A DNA stretch of 64,000 bases from JAFLCL01 sp039809495 (lineage in GTDB: Bacteria > Myxococcota_A > Polyangia > Polyangiales > Sandaracinaceae). The first letter of the stretch is position 1; the number at the start of each line of letters is the position of its first letter. The notes under the pieces were generated by a model. The model was not told where the DNA came from, searched no databases, and was given only the letters and a program-made list of their open reading frames with translations. Location: contig JBDHVC010000016.1 of assembly GCA_039809495.1 (NCBI GenBank), positions 1 through 64,000 of the forward strand, given 5' to 3'. Position numbers and translations under genes: made by a program. Positions 28,490-37,196 of this stretch are shown piece after piece.

Positions 28490-28673
28490 GTTACCACTCC
28501 TGGTCTATCTTTGTTACGAGTAGAGGACATGGACATCATGGATGTCCTCCGCGACGTCACGCGCAATTGTGCCATTCTCGATCGGTATCCAATAGGCGGT
28601 ATCGGTGATGCTCGGACATTAGCGAACCCGTATGTCCAGCCGTGGCCCAGGGACCGTCGCAGGCTGTTCGAGG

Positions 28674-29333
28674 CTATCCTGTCGCCTCAGAGGGTTCACA
28701 GGCGAGCTCCTGATTCCGCGTTGCGCCGATGTCGGCTGGTTCTGGAAGTCCCGATAACGCATGGGCTGGAAGCCTCATGCAATATTCGGCGGCTCGCATG
28801 CCAGTCGTGACGAGGATGGCTTCGACGTTCGCCCTCCTCGTGAACTCGAGATCGAGCTCCGTGTCGCCGATGTAGAGATCGAGGCGTCGATCCGCCATCG
28901 ACTCCAATTTCGATTCTCCGGCGCTCCCGCTCCGGAAGTCGATGGTCGAGAAAAGGTGGTCCAGGCCGAGCGTCCGAAGCTGGAGCATCGCGAGCGGCTT
29001 GTTGTTCCTGGCCGAGATGAGGTGGAGCGTGTGCCCCGCGGCACGGTAGCCATCGAGCGTCACGCCGACCCGCGGCAACACGCTGTCGAAGCCCAACCAC
29101 TCATGGCTCTCGATCGCAGAACGCCAGTGGCGATCGAGTCGGCTGGCGATGTTGCGCTCGATGCCCTGATGGGCGAGCGACTGGACGTTGTTGTCTCCGA
29201 GCCGCTTGCGCAGCCAGTACTCTTCGACGCATACGGAGACGCCATCAGCCTTCGCAACGGCGCGCATGAGCGAGCAGTGCTTCGGCTGACAGGTGATCAG
29301 CGTCCCGTCGAGATCCAGGCCGATCCTCATCAC
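28674..29333 (-). CDS. HAD-superfamily hydrolase
   Basis: A 219-residue protein with HAD motif I DLDGTL (nucleophile Asp and second Asp), motif II in LISARNNKP (Ser/Thr position) and motif IV YIGDTELDLEF; the motif III lysine is probably in ESKLES. It is a phosphatase or phosphotransferase of unknown substrate with an alpha-helical cap at about 20-90. Start is GTG 29333 overlapping the ATP-grasp stop (GTGA), with ATG 29330 right behind it. Tight coupling with an ATP-grasp ligase suggests the two act in one pathway, for example on an acyl-phosphate or phosphorylated intermediate; this is inference. Confidence 0.82.
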   Translation of the reverse strand: MMRIGLDLDGTLITCQPKHCSLMRAVAKADGVSVCVEEYWLRKRLGDNNVQSLAHQGIERNIASRLDRHWRSAIESHEWLGFDSVLPRVGVTLDGYRAAGHTLHLISARNNKPLAMLQLRTLGLDHLFSTIDFRSGSAGESKLESMADRRLDLYIGDTELDLEFTRRANVEAILVTTGMRAAEYCMRLPAHALSGLPEPADIGATRNQELACEPSEATG

Positions 29334-30253
29334 CAGGCCTTCATGAGGTAATTCGCGTATTGGCGGGTCACGATGCCGTTGTCGTGAATCCGCTCGAGGT
29401 GGGGGAGGGCATCCTCGCCGAGCAGGCTGGCGATGTGCGCGGAGAAGAAGTCCATGCCGTTCGCGCCGCTCATCGCGCTTCCCGCGCCGAGGCGCGGGTT
29501 GACGTCGATCAGGTGGAAGCCGCGCCGGTCACCGATGACCTGGAAGCAGTAAGGGTGGGTCAGCTCGTAGCGCCTGGAGATCCGCGCCGCGATCCCCTCG
29601 AGCTCCGGGATCCGCGAGATGTGCGCTTTCGTGCAGACCCCGTTCTTGATCTCCGCGCGCCTCCGGATCGAGCAATGGGTGAAATCCCCGATGGGAAAGC
29701 AGTCGACGGTGTACTCGTCACCTTCGACGTGCTCGTAGAGCACGTAGCCGGACAAGTCCACGGGCGACGTGGGATCGCGTAGGCTCAAGATCTTGGTTCG
29801 CCGTCCACCGAAGCCGCCATTCTGTTTCGCGACGACGCGCTCGGCGGACTGAGCCTCGTCGGCATCAAGGATCCTCGGGAAGAGGAGCGTGCCGACATCG
29901 AAGGAAGATGGATAGAGATCCTTCTGGATACACGCTCGGCAGAACGCGAGGTTGTTCGCGCGGAGCCTCGTTGCGAGCGCAGGGTGGTCGTGCGCGGCGA
30001 CCGCCTCGGTGTCGATGAGCGGGATGTAATGGCTGATTCGCTCGTTCTCGACGATCGCGAGCAGCTCATCGATGAACTTGGGCGACGTGTTCTCGTGGAC
30101 CTGGTAGTGCTTCACGGAGAAGAGGGACGCCGTGACGTACTCGGCGGAGTTGGTGTCCGCGGTGACGAGCTCGATCGAGGGAAAATTCTTGGCGACAGCA
30201 GTCGCATAGGAGAAGGCTGTCCCCGTTCCGGCGGCGGTGATCAAGAGTCGCAT
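29330..30253 (-). CDS. ATP-grasp ligase (carbamoyl-phosphate-synthase-like short form)
   Basis: A 307-residue ATP-grasp protein. The N-terminal pre-ATP-grasp fold starts MRLLITAAGTGTAFSYA; the ATP-binding region has VVAKQNGGFGGRRTKIL (lysine and glycine loop) and YVLYEHVEGDEYTVDCF; the metal ligands lie in FQVIGDRRGFHLIDVNPRLGAGS. It resembles short CarB-like ligases that form C-N bonds through an acyl phosphate. It is the first gene of the low-G+C cassette and overlaps the HAD gene by four bases. The 211 bp upstream hold its promoter region. Substrates are unknown; similar ATP-grasp/HAD pairs occur in polysaccharide and natural-product loci. Confidence 0.85.
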   Translation of the reverse strand: MRLLITAAGTGTAFSYATAVAKNFPSIELVTADTNSAEYVTASLFSVKHYQVHENTSPKFIDELLAIVENERISHYIPLIDTEAVAAHDHPALATRLRANNLAFCRACIQKDLYPSSFDVGTLLFPRILDADEAQSAERVVAKQNGGFGGRRTKILSLRDPTSPVDLSGYVLYEHVEGDEYTVDCFPIGDFTHCSIRRRAEIKNGVCTKAHISRIPELEGIAARISRRYELTHPYCFQVIGDRRGFHLIDVNPRLGAGSAMSGANGMDFFSAHIASLLGEDALPHLERIHDNGIVTRQYANYLMKAW

Positions 30254-30380
30254 CGAGCTCCTCGCTAAGCAGATACCAGATGGACGACCGAATGCTCGCG
30301 ACGAAGTTGCGGGATCGAGCGCGCGCGCGCAACCACGCTCCCGGCGTACGGTACGCGCGCCGCAGGCCGCTTAGGGGCGC

Positions 30381-30411
30381 GGGGAGCCCGCGGCGTTCAG
30401 CGCGGGCCCCC
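30381..30411. other. GC-rich hairpin between divergent genes
   Basis: GCCCGCG (30386-30392) pairs with CGCGGGC (30401-30407) around an 8-nt loop, extended by GGGG (30381-30384) with CCCC (30408-30411) across a bulged A. It lies in the gap between the ATP-grasp gene and the tandem kinase, just before the AT-richer piece preceding the kinase. It has no T-run. It may be a regulatory stem or chance in such GC-rich DNA. Confidence 0.4.
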
Positions 30412-30464
30412 GAGGGCGACGTTTACATCGGGAGCAAATTCGCGTTAGAGGAGCGGCTCCGCCC

Positions 30465-31913
30465 ATGCTCGCCCGCGCGCAATTCCTCGCCGCCCTGAGC
30501 CACGAGCTGCGCACGCCGCTCAACTCGATCGTCGGCTTCACCGAGGTCCTCCGCGCCGGCATCGACGGCGCGCTCACGCCGAGCCAGGAGGAGAGCGTCG
30601 AGGCCATCGCGAGCGCGAGCGAGTACCTCTCGAGCCTCGTCCGCGAATTGCTCGACACCTCTGCGGAGACGACGGGCGAGCTCGAGCTCTTCGGCTACAT
30701 CGATCTCGCCGCGATCGCGCGCGACGCGGCCCTCTTCTTCACGCCGCAGGCCCGCAAGTCCGGCCACGAGCTCGTCGTCGCCGTCGATCCCGCGATCCCT
30801 CGCCCGCTCGGCTCGCCGCGCGCGGCGCGGCAGGTGCTCATCAACCTCATCGGCAACGCGACCAAGCACGGCCGGCCCGGCGCGGTGCGGGTCTTCGCGC
30901 GCCGCGACGAGGACGCGGTCGCGCTCGGCGTCACGAACGCGAGCGACTTCGTGCTCCGACCCGACGACGCCCCCTACGACGCCTTCGCGCGCGGCGCGGA
31001 CGAGGGGCGCGCCAGCAAGCCCGACGGCTGGGGCCTGGGCCTCGCCATCGCCGACGAGCTCGCCTCGCGCATGGGCGGCGTCATCGAGATGGAGAGCGGC
31101 CTCGGCCCGAGCGGCCCGGAGGTCACCTTCTCGCTCGTCCTCCCCGTCGGCCGAGGCGGCGTCTGCCGCCGCTCGCGGCCCTCCGCGCAGGTCATGCCCA
31201 CGCGCACCCACTTCGTCGCGGCGATGAGCCACGAATTGCGCGCCCCGCTCGGCTCCATCGCCGGCTTCGCGAGCCTCCTCGAGAACGGCGTCGACGGCCC
31301 CCTCACGCCCGCGCAGCTCCAGAGCGTGACGCGCATCCGGAGGAGCGCCGAGAGCCTCGTCGCCTCCCTCGGCGACATCCTCGACGTCGCCCGCGTCGAC
31401 GTCGGCCGCATCCAGCTCGCCCCCGCGCCCGTCCAGGCCGCGGCCCTCATCGGCGAGCTCGTCCGAGGCGCGGCGCGCCTCCTCGAGGATCGCGAGCAGC
31501 CCGCCGCCCTCCGCGTCGAGCGCACGAACCTCTGTGACGACGAGGTCTTCGTCCTCGATCGCAGGCGCATCCTCCAGGCCGCCCTCGGCCTCGTCCGCCA
31601 CGCCCTGCGCGCCGGCGAGCCCGCCGCCCTCGAGCTCGCCTTCCGCACCGTCGAGCGCACCGACGGACGCCCGGCCCTCCTCCGCGTCGAGGTCCGCGAC
31701 CCAAACCAGAGCGCCGATCCGAGCGAGGCCCAGGCCGCCTTCGAGCACTTCGGCCAGCTCGTCGACCCCACCGGCCGCCGCATCCTCGGCCTCGGCCTCG
31801 CCCCCGCCCTCGCCCGCACCTTCGCCCGCATGCACGGCGGCGACGCGTTCGTCGAGACGCAACGCGGGACGAGCTGGGTGCTGACGGTCCCGGTGGGCTA
31901 CCTGCCGCGCTAA
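30465..31913 (+). CDS. Soluble protein with two tandem histidine-kinase modules, second degenerate
   Basis: A 482-residue protein without membrane segment or sensor domain. Module 1: H-box ALSHELRTPLNSIVGF (His13), N-box QVLINLIGNATKHG (Asn131) and G2 GWGLGLAIA. Its G1 position reads VTNASDF and lacks the usual DxGxG. Module 2: H-box AMSHELRAPLGSIAGF (His256) is intact, but the N-box reads LGLVRHALRAG (Asn replaced by His), G1 reads VRDPNQSAD, and only ILGLGLAPALA resembles G2. So module 2 may be a phospho-acceptor without its own ATP binding. ATG 30465 has no response regulator next to it. The two modules share about 50 aligned residues around each H-box, indicating an internal duplication. 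Confidence 0.85.
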   Translation: MLARAQFLAALSHELRTPLNSIVGFTEVLRAGIDGALTPSQEESVEAIASASEYLSSLVRELLDTSAETTGELELFGYIDLAAIARDAALFFTPQARKSGHELVVAVDPAIPRPLGSPRAARQVLINLIGNATKHGRPGAVRVFARRDEDAVALGVTNASDFVLRPDDAPYDAFARGADEGRASKPDGWGLGLAIADELASRMGGVIEMESGLGPSGPEVTFSLVLPVGRGGVCRRSRPSAQVMPTRTHFVAAMSHELRAPLGSIAGFASLLENGVDGPLTPAQLQSVTRIRRSAESLVASLGDILDVARVDVGRIQLAPAPVQAAALIGELVRGAARLLEDREQPAALRVERTNLCDDEVFVLDRRRILQAALGLVRHALRAGEPAALELAFRTVERTDGRPALLRVEVRDPNQSADPSEAQAAFEHFGQLVDPTGRRILGLGLAPALARTFARMHGGDAFVETQRGTSWVLTVPVGYLPR

Positions 31914-32004
31914 CGTTCTCTTGCGCGGCGACGAAAACCTATTAAAAAACGGATACATGGAGCTATTGGAGAGATAATTTAATTGTTGTTATATTAGCTC
32001 CGAC
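31914..32004 (+). promoter_or_regulatory. AT-rich promoter with inverted repeat upstream of the ATPase gene
   Basis: These 91 bp are far more AT-rich than anything around them. GGAGCTA (31959-31965) and TAGCTCC (31995-32001) form a 7-bp inverted repeat. TATATT (31990-31995) is a good -10 box nine bases before ATG 32005 and touches the right arm, so a protein bound to the repeat would block it. AATTTAATTG lies between the arms. Confidence 0.6.
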
Positions 32005-33477
32005 ATGGCCTCTTCCCCTCCTTCTGAATGGTCGTTCTACGGTCGTCGCCAGGAGCTTCAGCAGCTCCAACAGATCCTGGCGCGCGGTCGCTGGTTCTTT
32101 CTCCAGATCTCCGGTCGGCGTCGCATCGGCAAGACGTCGCTCATCCAGCAGGCGTTGAGCCAGGCCGGCATCACCCAGACGCTCTACGTCCAGATCCCAG
32201 ACTCCGACCCCGCCGGGGTCGTGGCGGCTTGCAACAGCTACCTCGAGATGTTCGGCATCTCGGATCGCGCCGATGGGCTGCAGGGGATGGCCGCGCTCTT
32301 GGGTCGCCTCGCTCGCCGCGGTTACATCATCGCCCTCGACGAGTTCCAGTATTTTCACCGAAAACACCTCTTCGACTTCTGCTCGATGCTTCAAGCAGAG
32401 GTCGATCGGCTCTCCGCCGATGGCGCGCGCGTGCCCGGTGGCCTCATCGTCTTGGGCTCCCTGCACGCGGAGATGACGGCGCTGCTCGAGGACCGCAGCG
32501 CGCCGCTCTTCAACCGGGTCACCGACACCCTCGAGCTCGATCACCTCGACGTCGCGTCCGTCCTCGAAATCCTGCGTACTCACACGAGCACCGCCCCCGA
32601 TCGGCTGCTCTTTCTATGGAACCTCTTCGAAGGTGTCCCGAAATTCTATCGCGACGCCTGGGAACAGTCGGTCCTCGACGCCCCTCGCCAGGAGGTGCTG
32701 GAGCGCCTGTTCTTCTCCAGCTCGTCCCCCCTTCGGAGCGAAGCCGACAACTGGTTCCTCAGGGAGCTTCGCGGTCGCTACGACATGGTGCTGCAGTACC
32801 TCGCTGCGCACCCCGGCTCGAGCAACGCGGACATCCAGGCCGCGATGGCCGACGTCGGCGGCCCTGGTGATGCCGCCCAGGTCGGCGGCTACCTGAAGAT
32901 CCTCGCCGAGCGCTATCGGATGGTCGAGCGTCGCCTCCCTATCTTCTCACCCCCGAAGGCTCGCAGCGGGCGGTATTACATCCGCGACAATTTCCTTCGT
33001 GCGTGGCTCCACGCTCTCCAGCGTCCCGTCTCATCCGTGGCCTTTCGCCCGTTGCCGGAGCTCGTTCGCCAGGCAGACCAGCGGCTCGAGGAGCTCGAGG
33101 GGTACGCGCTGGAAGAGCTCGCCGCTCGACTCTACGAGGAGCGAAGCCGTCGGCAGCTGGGGGACTTCAACCTCACGCGGCGGATCTGCGGCTACTGGGA
33201 TCGCAGCAACGTGGAGATCGACCTCGTGGCGGTGGACGCCGACGCTCGGCGCATCCGCTTCGGGACCTGCAAGCGCAACCCACATCGTCTGCCAGAGGCG
33301 GCCCGCCAGCTCACGGCCCACGCAGGCCGCTTCCTCTCGGGCCGGCGCGAGTTCTCCGGCTGGTCCCTCGAGTACGCCGCGATCGCACCCGAGATCCCCG
33401 ACGATCTCCGCGCCTCGCTCGAACGTCAGCAGGTCATCGTGCAGGACATCGACGACCTCGTGGAGGGGTTGAACTGA
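32005..33477 (+). CDS. AAA-type ATPase with DUF234-like PD-(D/E)XK nuclease-like C-terminus
   Basis: A 490-residue protein of the archaeal-type ATPase (MNS clade STAND) family. It starts FYGRRQELQQLQQIL, then Walker A GRRRIGKTS, Walker B IIALDEFQYF and a VLGSLHAEM sensor region. A winged-helix part (about 265-315, with PGSSNADIQAAMA and GGYLKILAERYRMVERRLPI) follows, then a DUF234-like C-terminus (GYALEELAARLYEE, NVEIDLVAVD, FGTCKRN). In nuclease-like members the last motif is ExK; here it is T-C-K, so catalysis is doubtful. Such genes are patchily distributed and their role is unsettled. Its AT-rich promoter and average codon use differ from the neighbours. Confidence 0.82.
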   Translation: MASSPPSEWSFYGRRQELQQLQQILARGRWFFLQISGRRRIGKTSLIQQALSQAGITQTLYVQIPDSDPAGVVAACNSYLEMFGISDRADGLQGMAALLGRLARRGYIIALDEFQYFHRKHLFDFCSMLQAEVDRLSADGARVPGGLIVLGSLHAEMTALLEDRSAPLFNRVTDTLELDHLDVASVLEILRTHTSTAPDRLLFLWNLFEGVPKFYRDAWEQSVLDAPRQEVLERLFFSSSSPLRSEADNWFLRELRGRYDMVLQYLAAHPGSSNADIQAAMADVGGPGDAAQVGGYLKILAERYRMVERRLPIFSPPKARSGRYYIRDNFLRAWLHALQRPVSSVAFRPLPELVRQADQRLEELEGYALEELAARLYEERSRRQLGDFNLTRRICGYWDRSNVEIDLVAVDADARRIRFGTCKRNPHRLPEAARQLTAHAGRFLSGRREFSGWSLEYAAIAPEIPDDLRASLERQQVIVQDIDDLVEGLN

Positions 33478-33701
33478 ATGCCGTGGGCGACGCGCGGGGG
33501 TGAAGGCGGTGATGCGCGTCGTCGATGGGCGCGATTCATCGCGCCCTCCGCCACCGTCGCCCCGAACGTTCCCCCGCCGCGGCGCAACCGTCGGCTCGAC
33601 ACCCGCGACCGCGGCGAACATCCTGCCCTCCGCTTCGCGCTCGCTCGACGGACCGCGCTCGAGCCGGCGACCGCCTCGCCTCCAAGGGGATCCTCACCTC
33701 C

Positions 33702-35000
<1,299 letters not shown>

Positions 35001-35004
35001 GCGC

Positions 35005-36015
35005 ATGAAGGTCCTCGTCACCGGCACGGCCGGCTTCATCGGCTCGCACCTCGCGCAGCGCCTTCTGGCGCGCGGCGACACGGTGATCGGGCTCGACAAC
35101 CACAACGACTACTACGACGTCACGCTGAAGGAGGCGCGCCTCGTGCGCTTCTCCGATCACGCGAATTACACGCACATCCGCGCGGATCTGGCGGATCGCG
35201 CGGCCCTCGAGGAGGCGTTCGCGCAGCACCGCCCCGCGCGCGTCGTGAACCTCGCGGCCCAAGCGGGCGTGCGCTACGCCGCCGAGAACCCGCACGTCTA
35301 CGTGAGCAGCAATGTGACGGGCTTCCTCCACGTCCTCGAGGGCTGCCGCCGCCACGGCGTCGAGCACCTCGTCTTCGCCTCCACCAGCTCGGTCTACGGC
35401 GCCGACCGCGCCATGCCCTTCTCCGAGCACCAGAGCACGGACCACCCCCTCACGCTCTACGCCGCGAGCAAGAAGGCCAACGAGGTGATGGCCCACAGCT
35501 ACGCCCACCTCTACGGGATCCCGTGCACGGGCCTGCGCTTCTTCACGGTCTACGGCCCCTGGGGCCGCCCGGACATGGCCCTCTTCCTCTTCACGAAGGC
35601 GATCCTCGCGGGCGAGCCGATCAAGGTCTTCAACCACGGCAAGCACAAGCGCAGCTTCACGTACGTCGACGACATCGTGGAGGGCATCGTGCGGGTGCTG
35701 GACTCCCCACCCTCGAAGGACGCGTCCTGGGACGCCCTCCGCCCCGACCCCGCCACGAGCGGCGTCGCGCCCTACCGCCTCTTCAACATCGGCAACGAGG
35801 AGATGGTCGATCTCCTCCGCTACATCGAGATCCTGGAGGGCTGCCTCGGGAAGAAGGCGAAGATGGAGCTCCTCCCCATGCAGCCCGGCGACGTGCCCGA
35901 CACCGAGGCCGCCATGGGCGAGCTCGCGAACGCCGTCGGGTATCGCCCGAAGGTGTCCGTCGAGGAGGGCGTAGCGAGGTTCGTGGAGTGGTATCGGGGG
36001 TATTATGGAGCTTGA
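35005..36015 (+). CDS. UDP-uronate/UDP-hexose C4 epimerase
   Basis: A 336-residue SDR epimerase. The NAD site is TGTAGFIGSH (6-15), the catalytic residues are Ser126-128 in FASTSSVYG, and Tyr152 with Lys156 in LTLYAASKKANE. The FTVYGPWGRPDMALFLFTKAI and SFTYVDDIVEGI blocks are typical of UDP-glucuronate 4-epimerases (CapI/LpsL). Placed directly after a TviB-type dehydrogenase, it most likely interconverts UDP-GlcNAcA and UDP-GalNAcA, as TviC does in the Vi locus, or UDP-GlcA and UDP-GalA. Which is used cannot be decided from sequence. Confidence 0.88.
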   Translation: MKVLVTGTAGFIGSHLAQRLLARGDTVIGLDNHNDYYDVTLKEARLVRFSDHANYTHIRADLADRAALEEAFAQHRPARVVNLAAQAGVRYAAENPHVYVSSNVTGFLHVLEGCRRHGVEHLVFASTSSVYGADRAMPFSEHQSTDHPLTLYAASKKANEVMAHSYAHLYGIPCTGLRFFTVYGPWGRPDMALFLFTKAILAGEPIKVFNHGKHKRSFTYVDDIVEGIVRVLDSPPSKDASWDALRPDPATSGVAPYRLFNIGNEEMVDLLRYIEILEGCLGKKAKMELLPMQPGDVPDTEAAMGELANAVGYRPKVSVEEGVARFVEWYRGYYGA

Positions 36016-36072
36016 GGAACGTGCTCTCGTCACCTCGACCCGCTGCGTGCGAGGCCCGCTAGAGGCACGACA

Positions 36073-36495
36073 ATGACCCACGCACATCTCCTCGAGCACT
36101 GCCGGATCGTCGAGCTGCCGAAGATCTCCGATCCTCGCGGGAACCTCACCTTCGTCGAGGGTGGGAATCACATCCCCTTCGAGATCCGGCGGGTATACTA
36201 CCTCTACGACGTCCCCGGCGGCGCCGAGCGAGGCGGACACGCACACAAGGCGCTTCATCAGCTCATCGTTGCGATGTCCGGTAGCTTCGACGTGCTGCTG
36301 GACGACGGATACGAGAAGAAGCGCTTTCACCTCGCTCGCTCGTATTATGGGCTCTATGTCTGCCCAATGATGTGGCGCGAGCTCGACAACTTCTCGTCTG
36401 GCTCAGTTTGTATGGTGCTCGCGTCGAATCGGTATGACGAGGCAGACTACTATCGCGACTACGCTGCTTATCAGAGCGCACGAGGCCTGTTATGA
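36073..36495 (+). CDS. fdtA: dTDP-4-oxo-6-deoxyglucose 3,4-ketoisomerase (FdtA/QdtA-like)
   Basis: A 140-residue cupin of the WxcM-like/FdtA family. The catalytic pair corresponds to His56 and His58 in RGGHAHKALHQ; DPRGNLTFVEG, VPGG and PMMWRELDNFS are other family marks. It moves the keto group from C4 to C3 of dTDP-4-oxo-6-deoxyglucose, preparing for 3-amination. Whether the product is galacto (Fuc3N) or gluco (Qui3N) configured is not readable. An AGAGG sequence precedes the ATG; the stop overlaps the acyltransferase start (ATGA). Base composition falls along this gene into the next. Confidence 0.88.
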   Translation: MTHAHLLEHCRIVELPKISDPRGNLTFVEGGNHIPFEIRRVYYLYDVPGGAERGGHAHKALHQLIVAMSGSFDVLLDDGYEKKRFHLARSYYGLYVCPMMWRELDNFSSGSVCMVLASNRYDEADYYRDYAAYQSARGLL

Positions 36496-37196
36496 GGCTC
36501 GCCAACCATTTACTTCCTCCTGGCTCGCTTCGACGACGTTTCGTGGGCGCGCTGTTGCGCGAGCCGGCTGCTGCGTCGGGAGCTATTGCGCGAACGGTTA
36601 TTGCATCGTACCGGCTTACTGGTCGAGTCTATCCACTTTCTGTTGTTGTTGGACCTCACCAGCGCGTCCATATCACCCGACACCCAACTGCAAGAGCCAC
36701 GGTGAAGGCTCCTGTTATTGTGTGGGGTTGGGGCGGTAGCTATCTGCCTAGTTCAATTCACCTGTCCGAGCGATCGACGGTGTCCATTGGCGGTAAGTTT
36801 GAATTGGGCCCTAATGTCCACATTTCTATTGGCAAGGGCGGTCGTTTGGACGTTGGAGGGCAGAGGGTCTCGAGTGGGAGCGGTGTGACGTGCGACACGA
36901 GGATCATGGTCGAGCGGAGCGTTCGTATCGGGCAGGATGTAATCGTCGCTTGGGATGTGCTTATTACCGATTCTGACTGGCATCATATTGACGGTGTTAG
37001 TCGGCAATCCGATGTGATCATCGGCGATCATGTGTGGATTGCTCATGGAGCGTCCGTTCTAAAAGGTGCAGTGATTCCGGAAGACACGGTCGTCGCATCT
37101 AAGTCACTCGTCTCCTCCGCCTTCCATGGTCGCGGACTTCTGCTCGCCGGAGTCCCTGCTCGCATAGCAAGGACTGGTGTGAGATGGGTAAGATGA
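36492..37196 (+). CDS. Left-handed beta-helix acyltransferase
   Basis: A 234-residue hexapeptide-repeat transferase. A 70-residue lead precedes irregular [LIV]-G-x4 coils, then SDWHHIDG (probable catalytic His), VIIGDHVWIAHGASVLKGAVIPEDTVVASKSLV and the closing AGVPARI. Between fdtA and fdtB it most simply provides the N-acyl step giving dTDP-Fuc3NAc or Qui3NAc (FdtC/QdtC role). The overall form also resembles WcaF-type O-acetyltransferases, so direct modification of the polysaccharide is an alternative. Codon use is clearly lower in G+C than the rest of the locus, a sign of separate origin. Confidence 0.8.
   Translation: MRLANHLLPPGSLRRRFVGALLREPAAASGAIARTVIASYRLTGRVYPLSVVVGPHQRVHITRHPTARATVKAPVIVWGWGGSYLPSSIHLSERSTVSIGGKFELGPNVHISIGKGGRLDVGGQRVSSGSGVTCDTRIMVERSVRIGQDVIVAWDVLITDSDWHHIDGVSRQSDVIIGDHVWIAHGASVLKGAVIPEDTVVASKSLVSSAFHGRGLLLAGVPARIARTGVRWVR

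Noticed and set aside
28463..28810. Small plus-strand frame (115 codons) in the low-G+C cassette
   Set aside because: It overlaps the C-terminus of the HAD gene and the start of the methyltransferase gene; no ribosome site or recognisable content.
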